Positions 37,435 through 48,838 of a DNA stretch of 64,000 nucleotides are shown piece by piece; the first letter of the stretch is position 1; each line of letters begins with the position of its first letter. The DNA lies in contig OZ035962.1 of NCBI GenBank assembly GCA_964034945.1, positions 29,973,943 to 30,037,942 of the forward strand, written 5' to 3'. The notes beneath the pieces were generated by a model. That model made no database searches. It was not told where the DNA came from and was given only the letters and a program-made list of their open reading frames with translations. The translations under genes and the position numbers were made by a program. This stretch comes from Chrysopilus asiliformis (taxonomy: Eukaryota > Arthropoda > Insecta > Diptera > Rhagionidae).

Positions 37435-37560
37435 GCCAGCGCAAAAAATGAGATTGATTTATGGTGGAAGACATCTAATTAAAAAGTCACCAAAGGATTC
37501 CATTTGCATATTAATGGAAAAGTTTCGGTTCAGTTAGGGAACAAAAATTAGTTTCTTTTC
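37435..37560. promoter_or_regulatory. Homeodomain/POU-site cluster, enhancer candidate
   Basis: Within about 100 bp lie TGATTTATGG (the Exd/Pbx-posterior Hox composite consensus), TCTAATTAAAA (homeodomain core) and ATTTGCATATTAATGG (octamer plus TAAT core). The patch is inside the candidate giant intron. AT-rich DNA yields TAAT cores by chance, but the exact Hox-Exd composite and octamer together are less expected. Confidence 0.3.
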
Positions 37561-39309
37561 TTTGATTTGATCCCGCCATGAATTTCTGTCCAATGTAACA
37601 AACGAAACTCTTTCAGTTGACGTTTTACTTGCGTAATTTAAAGAATGTGGCTGGACAGACGGCAATAAAGAATTTACTGTCGACATTTAATTATCAAGCG
37701 GTGTACCTTGGGATTTCAACGTTTCAAAGAATGGTTTTTCCCTTCTATGCGATTTTTTTTTTGCAAAAATCAAAGGCGTAACTGGTATTTTTTTTCTTTA
37801 AATTCCGTGCCAAAACAGGTGGCAAGAATCTTATTAAACAGATTCATTTTTTAATTTTTTCTGTTAAGGTTTTAAAGTGTCATAAGACTTGTTAAAAGAG
37901 ACAATTTTTTAGGTATTTATAAAGAAACATTTTTCACATCTTTTGCACTTGAAGAACATCTCTACAAAATTTTAAATCTGAATTGAAAAAAAAAATCATA
38001 TCACAGACATTGACAAGTAAATTTGCAACAGAATTCCATCGGTACTGCATATTTTAGACAATTTGAACCACTCAATTAATGTAAAAAATTTTATAAACAC
38101 TACAAAGCCAAAAATAAAAAGTCGTATATAAAAAAAAAATCGGTTCATGATTTTCACTGCGAATAAACTTTTACCGGCTCCACACTCTTGCCGAATGCAA
38201 GTAAATCACGGCGAACGCAAAAGTGCAGGTGGGCTAGCTATGATTCGACTAAGTTTGGTCAAATTCGGTTGAAGTCTCAATATGGTATTTGTGTATCCAA
38301 AATTATGGATCCGGCGAGTATGATTTCGCCAGGGGTATCTTTTAGAGCGCAAACCAATAGAGCATCATCACGTACAGATTTTTTATCTGCTACATTGACA
38401 TTGTGCGCCCGGAATTTTCTAGGATGCGCATTCAGTATAAAATAAATTTTAAACTTAATTCGGCCGGAGACCGAACAACAGCCCAAAAAACCCCCTTTAA
38501 ATTCATTTCATTGCAAGTTGGATTTTTAATATAGCACTCTATTAATATATGCGGAAAAATCATAGAAAATTTTCGTCGCGAAGTACACCGTTTTTGAGAA
38601 TATTAAACGATAAAAAGTGCAAAAAAATTAACTTCTTCTTATTTAACCAAATGAACAAACCATGAAATTTTCACTTTTCCACAAATAACATTAATTTATA
38701 CAATCTGAAGTTAGTATAAAAAGTTGAAGTCAGTATACAAAAGTTTTCATGTTATGCGTTTAAATATTGAGCTCTTGATATCTCAGCCTCTTTAAAATAT
38801 CAAAAGGATCAAAAGGTATAAAATTTCACATGCTACAATTTTCAATTACAACTCGATGGATGGTTCAGCTGCCTTCTTTCTATTTAAATGTTTAACGGTA
38901 AGCATGTGTAATATGGAATATATTTAATTATATTAAAGTGTTATTTAATGAAATAAGCTCATAAAGTTGATACTTGAGCGTTATGTTTCATTAAAGAATT
39001 TTGATATCAAAAAGTTGATTATTTTATTGTATGTGGATATCGGATTTTAAATTGAGATTTACAAAATCTTACATACAATATTACAACTGTTTGAATATAT
39101 AGAATTTTACCTTGAAAAAATACTTTGTATTCATTGACATGGATTTCATGTAGGTACTTTGAATTATATATATATATAATATTAAGTTACGTGTTGAATA
39201 GATATGAATACGCATTGTTATGCTTGTTTATGTGAATATTTTACTAGATAAAATCATAATATCTCATATAATAATACTTCATATGTATCCCTATACTACA
39301 CCTGCCAAT

Positions 39310-39480
39310 TAAGATTACCTCCATAGAATTTTCACTTTCCACTTCCGTAGAATCGCATAAAAGCCTTATCTGGGTTGAGTCTCATTTTATGGGCAACTTT
39401 ATTGCTAGCCATTTTATTGTCCTTATGGCACAAGTTATGGATACAATGTCTATACGTTCTTATGTACGCTCTACACTTCA
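39310..39480. promoter_or_regulatory. Cluster of TTTATGG/TTTATTG sites, enhancer candidate
   Basis: The segment has CATTTTATGGGC, AACTTTATTGC, CCATTTTATTGTCC and TCCTTATGG within about 60 bp. These match the Caudal/Abd-B-type TTTAT(G/T) consensus. It lies within the candidate intron. Confidence 0.25.
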
Positions 39481-41096
39481 TCTGGAAATAATTTTCTGTA
39501 CACGTTTACAACTTTATATAAGCACGCATCTCATTGAATATACCGAAAAAAAAAAGTTCCTCGAGGATATGGATTATGAACACAACTACTGATTGCGAAA
39601 ACGAAATATGAAAGGGTAGCGAAAGCAAACAAAATGTGGGCGTAGTGAATTTCTGGGTCAACGATATCAATCAAAATTTTTTTTTATTATATTACCACTA
39701 GTTATATTCAGGCAACATAAACAACGAGAGTTAAATGTTGGATTCAGTATATATTAAAAATAAAGTACAGTATAGTACTAAAATTGAACTGATACGAAAT
39801 TGGGTTGTAAAATGCATTATTACCAAAATGTTACTCATTAGTGTCAAAAGCACATATTTAGAGGGTTATTTTATTGGTTAATCTCAAGGAATTGCTAAAA
39901 TCGTCTCAATCGAAACGAAATAAATGAAATGTCCTTACAGTTGAATGGAATTTACAATAGATCGGGATATATAGTACATAGTGAGGCGAATTCAGATCCT
40001 TTGAAAAGTTTTTCGGTTTTTGGTCAACCAATAATAATAAAATTTGAATAATGTACTCACACAGTCAGTAAGTTTTTGGGGTGTTTTCAGCCCTTGGCTT
40101 TTCCTATTATGATTCTGTCGGATCCTATCAATAATATTATTTTCGTCTATTTACATATAACGTATACGTATTCATATATTTATCCACTTTATATAACGAC
40201 TACTTGGATAACGCAATATGTACTCCTAACTATTTGTTTTCATGACTTTAATGAACCACAAACGATGACGCAGAACAATTTTCTCAAATGGGGACGGAAT
40301 AGATATTTTTTTCCTGGTCGCTTATGCGAATAAGGGGAGTGGATAAATGTTAAGATTGCGAGTGGAATTGGGATCTGAAAAAGATTTTCCCCATATTTTG
40401 CCTGATGGGAAAAACGAAGCCAATTTTATTACACAATGGAACAAATGATAATCTCCATGGACTTTGTGTGCTCTAAAAATCGAAGTGGAGGAGGGTATGA
40501 TGATTGAGGGACCCGGTGTCTCAATGGCACGTTTTTATGTAAGTGTTCTTTGAAGATAACGATTCGCCGGATGAATAAAGGTACAGTGGAACGATAATAC
40601 GAAATTTTTAAGATGAAATTGTTTGGATTTAACACTCTGAGGACAGTTTTTAAGTGTAATTTAATTGCAGGATTTTCTCACGCCCATATTTCGAATTAAA
40701 ATTAAATTTTATGGCCTGGATTTTGAGAAAAAATCTAATTTATGTCTTTTCACACCATAAATTTTTAATAAATATTGATTTTTGTCATTTACGTTCCACG
40801 AAATTTTGGACTAAATTCATTAAGTGTTTGTGAATGCTTTAAATTATTCTTTTCCTTATCAGTACCTACATTTTTACAAATCAAAGTTTTTTTTTAAATT
40901 ATTTTTTATTTTTTTTATTTCATCCTTTTGTAAGGACTATGGAAGACAAAATAAAATTGCGTCCGAATCGTTCGAGAGTACTTTACATTTTATTCTCAGT
41001 CAAATTTATATTGAACAGTATTTCTCTATTGGATTTCGACTACTTTCAATAACTATGAACAGCTATTTTTCTTTTATTAAAAACCTTACACTTTTT

Positions 41097-41925
41097 ATAC
41101 CAGTATGGTGAAACCAAAGGGTATATTAACTTTGCCTTACCGTTTGTAACCCCAAGATCCCGTCATTACACAAAAAAATGAAATACACCAGTGTGTTTAG
41201 AATGATAAAAATAATTGATTTTTACATGTCCGTCCGTCCGTCTGTCCGTCCGTCTGTCCGTCCGTCTGTCCGTCCGTCTGTCCGTCCGTCTGTCCGTCCG
41301 TCTGTCCATCCGTCTGTCCTTCCGTCTGTCCGTCCGTCTGTCCGTCCGTCTGTCCGTCCGTCCGTCCGTCCGTCTGTCCGTCTGTCCGTCTGTCCGTCTG
41401 TCCGTCCGTCTGTCCGTCCGTCTGTCCGTCTGTCCGTCCGTCTGTCCGTCTGTCCGTCTGTCCGTCTGTCCGTCTGTCCGTCTGTCCGTCTGTCCGTCCG
41501 TCTGTCCGTCCGTCTGTCCGTCTGTCTGTCCGTCTGTGGCGCGCATTGCGGGCGCACGGATTGAGCTAAAGACTTAAAACTTGACGCAGATCCGTTTTTC
41601 GTAAAATGCGAGGCTAAGTTCGTTAATGGGCAAAAATGGACCATTAGGGGGGGTACCCCCCATACGAACGAGAACGTTTTTTGCAAATATCTCAAAAACG
41701 GTGCATCTTATCAAAAAAGTGCAAAAACAAAAGTTATTTAGGATATGATTCTACATAAAACTCCCATACATCAAAATCCGATTAGAATAAATTTAAAAAA
41801 ATTTTACTGGAAAGTTTGACTTCAAAGTGGAATTTTGGTACAACTGTTCGAATTTTGATACGAATATCACCATACGGGTTTTCAATAATTTCCAGATTGC
41901 CAATTATAGCTTTTGTTATGTTTTT
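41097..41925 (+). mobile_element. DINE-1-like element, copy 5, with about 310 bp of GTCY repeat
   Basis: The left end is TATACCAGTATGGTGAAACC. The core is expanded from 41228 to 41537, far longer than in any other copy here (40-90 bp). After it come the conserved body, the palindrome GGGGGGTACCCCCC (about 41647-41661), the right end ATCACCATACGGGT, a stem-loop remnant and the TTTTGTTATG tail. Four long frames of RPS/VRL or TDG/RRT repeats come only from the satellite. Confidence 0.92.
41228..41537. repeat. Expanded (GTCC/GTCT)n satellite
   Basis: About 77 tetramers, mostly GTCC and GTCT, with occasional GTCA or GTTC-like variants. Many runs follow a higher-order 12-base pattern (CGTCCGTCTGTC), suggesting expansion by unequal exchange or slippage of a compound unit. 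Confidence 0.95.
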
Positions 41926-42769
41926 GTCTAGACTTGTGAAAAAAAAACGTTTTCGACAAAATTTCAAAACTCAGGGAGAAGGAGTGGTTCATTTTTTGCC
42001 ACTTTTTGTCAGTTAAGCGTAAAAAATAGAACGAAAAAAAAAATCGTTTTGCAAGGCAATCTAAAGATTCCATTTTCACTGGCGGCTTTTTTGAGTCCCG
42101 AAGATTTTTTCTAGGGTTCTTATCTTAATTGACCTAACCTTTAGTATTATTGTATACCATTATAGGTAGACACCATATATTTTGCTCATGAAAAAGCTTC
42201 ATAATCTTTTCTTAAACCTATTATAAAAATAAGTTTTGTAAACAATGTATTTTTTTCTTTACATAAAGCACGGCCCATTGAATTATATATATTGTTTAAT
42301 ATAAAACTGATGACAGATGAACATACAATTTTCTTTGATGAAATTTAGAAAACTTTCCAAAGCATTTTGTCACTTTACAACATCTGAAAACTATTAAAAA
42401 CATTCAAATAAAGAAAAATAAACAACAGTAAAGAAACAACTTGACAGAAAAGATCTGTGTCCGGAATTTAAATCCAGCAGGAAACAAAATAAATTGCAAA
42501 CAACTTTGAGGAAAGCTTTAAGGAAATACGTTTGCCTTGTCGGGTTTTCATGTCTATCCATGAACTAAATCGCCACCCCCATTACCATTAATCTATCCCC
42601 CGTGTCGAAACTGTCGAGGTTTCTGCAAAAGGACCAACACAAATCTTAACTATAGAGTGTCGTGTCTTGGTCTCAAATGGGATAATAGAAAGAAAAAAAA
42701 CTTGGAAAACCGAGAAAAAACATCTCAGGACATAAAATAACAAATTGTCACACTATACTACACACTCAC
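41926..42769. other. Non-coding: start of the candidate giant intron
   Basis: No repeat ends are visible after 41925. The section 42540-42680 is less AT-rich. On the minus strand this is the sequence directly downstream of the GTGAGT donor. Confidence 0.4.
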
Positions 42770-43130
42770 CATCCGAGGGTCGCTCAGAAGTGGCAGCACT
42801 GGCCGATGCCAGAGCCACAACAGCAGCAGCAACTGCTATTTCTTCACCGGCGACCGCAATTGCTCCAGGTAATACTGCTTCCACGCCATCTACCACATCC
42901 TGCATATCCTCGTCAATTGTTGCTATCATCCCCCGGCCGACTCCTGTGGCTGAAGGTTCCCGCATATTTTCATCGTCGTCGGGACCTATCAGCGCGACTC
43001 CAGGAATTCCTGTCGTATATCCTTCTGTACTGACGGCATTCCTCTTGTCCTTTCCATTATATCTCATTGTGGCAGCGAAAAGTAAAATTAACGTTTGTAT
43101 GATTATGCTGAAAACTGTGGTATACTGCAT
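42770..43130 (-). CDS. First coding exon of a secreted or membrane protein
   Basis: The ATG at 43130 has AAA just before it (CAAAATG), a good fly start context, and begins a signal peptide: a hydrophobic run at residues 6-20, followed by a basic GKDKR at about 26-30. The rest of the 120 codons holds an acidic DDDE stretch, a Gly/Val-rich middle and an Ala/Val-rich segment at about 93-115. The exon ends ...GGATG before GTGAGT (42769 downward), a near-ideal donor, leaving one base of the next codon. The matching phase makes the exon at 6431-6128 a candidate partner. The frame stays open upstream of the ATG, but with no other ATG close by. An opposite-strand frame, 42745-43353, covers the same bases but lacks a proper start or splice context. 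The family is not recognised. Confidence 0.7.
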
Positions 43131-46100
43131 TTTGATTGCACACTTTATGGACACACACGGCCTTTTGTTTCTTTTACACTTCGTTTTATGTTTCCTTTTC
43201 TATCTCTTTTTTCACTTCTTTTTATGCTTAACAATTTTTATCTCCGATTTTTTTTCTCAATTTAAAATGAGGCCAGAGTTGAACTTTTATCATAAATCAT
43301 TTTATTTGAAAATTCCTGCATTTCACTTATGGCACAATGCACCACTATTTTAAAGCACGAAAACACAAAAACATTTTTTTATATCCGGAATTTCATTTGG
43401 AAAATTTCTCAGCATTTTCATTTTTTTGCGGTTTCAGCCTTCTCTGTAATCATTTGAATAGTGAGTATTATTTTTTCATACGGACAATTTCAGTTCCTTA
43501 AAATATTAATTTCTAGAGAGTATACTAGAGTCGGAAATGAGGGCAAAGTATGATTTCAACCAACCAGAACAAATTCAAATAAAATCGAGGCCACTAAAAT
43601 ATTGGCGGGCATTTGGAATCATTAACGAAGTTCATATTCAAAGTTTTGTTATTCTTTCATAGCGAGCAAAACTTTTTAAACATTCTGTTCAAACAATAAT
43701 TGTTGCAGTACAATTAAGATATAATTAAAATCAAATTAAAATGTACTTCCGCAGAATAACCATTTTCATTATTTCATAAAAACCATTCACTAAAGTTGGA
43801 AAACCATCTCGTTATGGAATCTTTCGTATTAACCCTTAACGTCGACTCGTTGAATTTGAATAAAATTTTATGCAGTCCAGCAGATAAACGAACTTTCGGT
43901 ATCGTTTCAATTTGATATTCCAATTCACAGCTCCTAATTAAAGTCTGAAACTTACGGCCTTGTCCATTGGGAAAACTTTTCCATGGATAAATTTCTAAAT
44001 TTTCTACAGCGTCAAGTCACACCAAAAAAATTATTCAGTTCAAAAGGAAAAACCAAATCCCAACATTGTTCCTACGAGGATATACACTTACATCAAATTT
44101 AACGCGAAACTTATACACTCGACACTTACAGCGAAACCAAGTATGTACGGACACAAAAAAAAACGTACAGAACATTTATGAGGTTGTATTTTCACAACTT
44201 TTTTCTCGTTATGTATTTAGTCCTTTTTTTGTGAATTGGATTTCTGCTAGGATTCGACCTAAGTTATCTTTTGCTTAAGGAGGTGCCTTTCATTTTTTCC
44301 AAGATATCTCAGCAACTCAAGTGTTATTATTTGTGATAGGGGGTATGTTATTGTTGTTGCTGGTGTTGATTCAGTTGTCACTATCGCTAGAAATGGGATA
44401 GTCGAAAATGGACGAGATCCAGAATGTTTACAAACCGGATAAGACATTAAGTGAATCGTAAGATGCTTTTTGAATTGCATGAATTTTTTTACATGCCTCA
44501 TGCTTAGCCATAAGATTTTTACACTCAAAGTTTGTTCTTGCTTTCCACACCGCTTCGCAAATAGTTTATGGTGTCCTTGCTCTTTTTTGGAAAGAAATCC
44601 AGCAAAGTGCCGCCACGCGAAGTCAACGTAATGTGGGCGGGCTAAATATGACCGAAAAAATGTAAGTGGTATGAAAAGTGGTCCTTAATGCTTAAATGTT
44701 TGATGTAAGGACCCCACTTAGAAGGGTGTGTACACAGTTCAAGTGGATTTTTATACTTATTGTTATTATGTTTTTTTGTTCGAAGCAATTTTCGCTGCTA
44801 TTTTGTGCCCGCATCAATGACCTTGATTTCTTATGTATTCTTTTTTGTCTATGAGTTTTTTGTATAGCATGGCGGAGAAAAATTTTCCCAAGATATCATT
44901 AATCTTGTCGTGTTCGTAGACCAGAACGAGAATCGTCCACCATCAAATTAGGGGTTGATGGCATTTCTCGTTCATTTTCTATAAATTTACATTGATTTGT
45001 ATATAAATAACACCATCAGCATATAAAAATATTCGTGACTATATTTATATTTATGTTCTGTTATGTTTTTATAGATCTTTTCTGTTTCAGATCCCCTCTG
45101 ATGACTACAGCTCTTGACACCCCTAATTTTTCTTCTATTTTCCCACAAAATATTTCTTCTATTATTCTGAGATGATTTCTTACGCCATTTGAAGTGCCAT
45201 TTCAGGACTAGAACAAGAGTACGATTGATGTTTTTGAATGCAAATCGTTTGTGATTTATGTGTATTCATTAGAGTAGGTAAAAAGTATCACCTTACACGT
45301 CACTTAACACGTTTCATAACCATTAAATGATGAGACACTTTACCGGGAGTAGCATCATCATCATCGTTGTAATCCCCCGCTAGCAATCGTAACGGCAACG
45401 TTAAAAGCATACCCGGGGGCGGAAAATTTTTCAGGTAACACATTCAGGTGTAATCAGTCAGTCACAAAACATAAAATAAATAACGAAAAGCAAAAGAAAA
45501 AGTTGCTGAAAACTTTAATATCCTCGTGTATATTGTAGATTTGGAAAAGTCTTGTGATATCTTTGAACCTATCCCGGGTTATCCTGTTTGACTGATTGTG
45601 ATTTTTTTTTTATTTCTTTCTCAGGTTTCTCGGCCGTTTTCCAGTTAGATGATGCTTTTCATCCGCGATAACATTTGGAAACAAGCTGAGGGTCATTCTT
45701 ACGAAACAGAAAAGGAAACCGCCTTTATCCGTTTTTTACGTAACATTAAACGCGACTGCGGACGAAAACGTTCCTCCCATTCAATCTATCCTCGTGTATT
45801 AAATTTCTTCTGAGTGTAAATCAATGTTCGTTCAGAAAATACGAATTTTCAGATAACTGATTTTAATGTTGGACCGTCGAAAAATTAGACCGTAGACCGT
45901 CATCACTGAGAAAAATCAGAATCACTACTGCCATTTCCTTCGTTTTGATTTCTGTCATCGACTGCATCGTTTAATATTTAAGAGAGTAAAACGTGCCATC
46001 GTGAATTGTTCAGCTTTTCTTTTTTTCTTCAAAAAACAGCGCCAGCATGAGAAATTTTCGAGCATGCGTTGTTTTTGATTGTTAAATATCCTTTTCGGGT

Positions 46101-46756
46101 CCTGCCGTCAGTGTGGTGACTTTCCAAACTACGTGCTGCTCTTTAGTGTAAAATTTAAGAGTTAATTTTTCTAGATAAATGAAATATTGTACAAGGCAAA
46201 TAAAATGGAAACATAAAAATACGAAAAAAAAATCCTAGCAAAAAAAATTCACCACATTTGATACAAGAACTTAATTGTTCGTTTAGATATAAGTGTCGAA
46301 GCAAAATAGACAACAACATAAAGAAGTTCATCTCTATTGGAATCGAGGGCATTGTTCATTACAAGTGGCGATATAGTTAAGCGATGAAATTTTGATCAAG
46401 ATTGATAAAAAAAAATTAGCCATGGTTTTTCTAGTGTCCTTGAGTTTCATGTATGATCAAGAAGAGCACTTGAGGTATAATTTAAGAAAAATATAAAATT
46501 TTCTTTTTATAAATATGTTCGAGGGGAAAGTAGAATTTTTTTTTGTTTCACCGAAGACTTGTAGGATGGCTATTAAATTAAACAAATATTGATTATTTGA
46601 ACACGAAATATTTATTTGACTAAACCGTTTTGCAAAATATTTAAAACTGGCAAAAAATGAAAATAATGTAACTTAATGATTTTGAATACTACAACGTTCA
46701 ACGCATATTTATGTTTTACGAGTAACAAAGTAACTAATAGTAATTATACAATTCTT
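43131..46756. other. Putative 5' flank of the minus-strand gene, no exon seen
   Basis: The 5' UTR and promoter of the minus-strand gene should lie in its left part, but no clear TATA box or initiator could be placed. Less AT-rich sections at about 44550-44650 and 45300-45790 could be regulatory. At 45603-45627 a strong pyrimidine tract ends in CTCAG on the + strand, but no open frame follows. Confidence 0.35.
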
Positions 46757-47640
46757 ACAGACTTGTGCCAAACAAATGGTTGTATACCAATCAGAATTAA
46801 CCATTTTACGATTCTCTAAACTTTAGAGGAGTTGTGGTTGTCGCGTTGTTTTGGAGTCTAAAGCAATGGTCATTGCTTTATTCCATTTATTCCGAAAAAC
46901 AAGCGACCATTTTCTTGGAAGTGCTTCGAGCGCGGACAACTTTTGTTGGGTTTGCTCTATGTTGGTAGGCCCGGCTTTCGGTTTACTTTCGGTCTCATAC
47001 GATTAAATCAGTTTCATACACTGCTTTCGATGCACGCGATCGTATTTGTTTTAGGGAATTTCTTTGCACCAATCGACACGAGCCATTTTCAAGTTATGTC
47101 GGATCCCAAGTGCTAAAAACTTTCTCATAGCTAAATGTTCATGCAATATCGAATGTATGCTTGCCATACTAACGCCTAGGGTTACCTGGGATGGAATCAC
47201 GTAAGGTGACAAGTGATAATGACCCACACTTGTTAATTTTTTGGACTTGAAAAAATGGCAACTATGCGAATTTTAATCAAAATTTCTAATGAAAAGCGAC
47301 AACTAAAAGAATACCACCACTTTGTGATTCCATTTTGATAACAATTTAAAAAACTTTCACACTGTCGAGCTTGAAATAATTGACAAATGACAGTCACTCT
47401 CACTTGTCACCGTACGCGATTCCAGCCCTGAATTACACGATAAGTCAGATGACAATCTTGTCAGATGACGATGGATGTGTTCTGGCACAACAGACGATTT
47501 CGGGCGACCTTCTTTAAATTCATTCGCTAGCACGACCACGACTGAATTCGCTATACCAAAATACTCCAGTTGACATATGAGCCCAAATTTTTCATAGTAT
47601 CAACGATAAACAGTGGTTTTGTACCACATACAGTAGTAAG
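46757..47640 (-). pseudogene. Degenerate mariner transposase
   Basis: On the minus strand, in shifting frames, can be read: WYSEFSRGRA (about 47570-47540), NEFKEGRPKSSVVPEHI (about 47530-47475), SIHSILHEHLAMRK (about 47165-47115), ARVDWCKE (about 47080-47055), and VNSDWYTTICL (about 46800-46765). These are in the order and with the wording of mariner transposases: the helix-turn-helix linker EGRPKS, SIHSILHEHL, then the region before the second catalytic Asp. Several stops and frameshifts interrupt it. The C-terminal third with the last catalytic Asp is absent, and no terminal inverted repeats were found. It is an old, inactive copy. Mariner transposase normally is about 345 aa in one exon. 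Confidence 0.85.
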
Positions 47641-48485
47641 ATGATGCAGGCACTGTTGTGGAGATAATCCACGTCGGAAATCATAAAAAATCATCGCCCG
47701 AAAACTTTCACGAGTTAATTCCATTTTTTGGCGGGGACGAAATTTTCAACTCAATTAAAACAAAACAAATAGCATTCATATATACCAAAATATTTGAGGT
47801 ACGTATACTTTCGAAAATGTCAAACTTTACAATAGAAACGTCAGACTCCGATACAAATCGAGCCCCCCACATAAAATCTGTTCGTATAGTTTATGTGATA
47901 AAGCATTTCATATATTTCTCAATTTTATTAAAGAGGAGTCTAACTATAGGATGACCATATCTGTTTTATGTCTATCCAATTTAAATATTGTGAAAAAAAA
48001 ACGGACGCGGTGCAATGATTAAAATCAAGACCTAAACAGACGAATCCAAAAATACCTCCATATTTGGGGATATATGTCGTTTTATAAATAAATGCAAATC
48101 AACAAAGAGTAATGCGTTTAAGCGATTTTTTGAAAAACATATACGGGTTAGTTTAAAGTACGTGAAAAAAACGTGCCGCAGGCAAAAAATATTGTTACTG
48201 CAATCCCCATTCGAAGTACAGTATATTTTCATAGTTTTTTAGTGTTCTAATGCAAAACTTAATAGTCCGGGACAAAAGTTTAATTCCCGAGACACCGGGA
48301 TAATACAACTGAATAAGAGACGATCCTGGCTAATCCAGGACGTATTATCACCCTACTAATAACTAATATTTACATCCCTTTGTACTTTTGTTGTGTTTGT
48401 CAACTTTCTTACTAGACAAACTGCATCTCGTGAAAGCCACAAGATTCTTAAATATAAACAGATTCCTGAATAATCATACTAATAG
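47641..48485. other. Non-coding stretch
   Basis: No exon or repeat with recognisable ends. At 48265-48350 there are GGGACAAAAG, CCGAGACACCGGGA and CCTGGCTAATCCAGG words that look like a decayed element. Confidence 0.35.
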
Positions 48486-48768
48486 ATAAAAAAAAAATAA
48501 AAAAACAATTTTTAAAAAAAAGCTTTTATTAAAAAAGAATGCACTAAAAAGAAAAAAAATAATTTTCTGGACGCTGTGTATCACAAATATAAAAGCTTTT
48601 TAAAAGCGAGATAAATTTTTATTTTATTGTTTTATGCTTTATCTCGCTTTTTAAAAGCTTTTATATTTGTGATACACAGCGTCCAGAAAATTATTTTTTT
48701 CTTTTTAGTGCATTCTTTTTTAATAAAAGTTTTTTTTAAAAATTTTTTTTTATTTTTTTTATTTTGTT
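48486..48768. repeat. Near-perfect palindrome (130-bp arms, 22-bp loop)
   Basis: The left arm runs to 48615 (...GCGAGATAAA) and the right arm starts at 48638 (TTTATCTCGC...). The inner about 100 bp, including CTGGACGCTGTGTATCACAA, are almost identical in inverse. The outer parts are A- or T-rich with small length differences. The centre is AT-only. The sequence can fold as a single long hairpin. It borders the tandem array at 48839 and shares the GCGAGAT / AAAAGCTTTT wording with the sequence at 49690-49715, so it may belong to the same composite element. Confidence 0.93.
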
Positions 48769-48838
48769 CTTTTTAGTCTTCGAATATATATCCTTACATT
48801 TGAGATGTCCTTACAGGCTTTTTAACTTGAGAATCGTA

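Larger units (their letters stand above)
36604..41096. other. Non-coding stretch with two enhancer-like patches
   Basis: No exon is supported. Two patches stand out and are listed separately: 37435-37560 and 39310-39480. The segment 38170-38480 is GC-richer with CCGGCTCC and GGCCGGAG words near its ends and could be another short element, but the ends do not pair cleanly. Confidence 0.4.
6432..42769 (-). other. Candidate 36-kb intron joining the two minus-strand exons
   Basis: The exon at 43130-42770 ends at a GTGAGT donor (42769 downward) with one base of a codon left over. The exon at 6431 begins after a CAG acceptor with two bases before its open frame. The phases agree (chance agreement about one in three) and strand and protein character fit. 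Additional exons inside this interval cannot be excluded. The interval holds most of the transposons described here, which is usual for a giant insect intron. Confidence 0.4.

Noticed and set aside
41166..41695. Long frames of Ser-Val-Arg-Pro or Thr-Asp-Gly-Arg repeats on both strands
   Set aside because: They are six-frame readings of the GTCC/GTCT satellite in a DINE-1-like element. The same occurs at 4849-5160, 17709-18026 and 36081-36392.
42745..43353. 202-codon open frame on the + strand
   Set aside because: It is the antisense of the signal-peptide exon, starts at a non-ATG codon, has a T-rich hydrophobic second half, and lacks splice context. The minus-strand reading has start context, signal peptide and donor.
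45603..45640. Strong + strand polypyrimidine tract and CTCAG acceptor
   Set aside because: All three frames downstream close within 15 codons, and no donor-bounded exon could be drawn. A non-coding exon is possible but unsupported.
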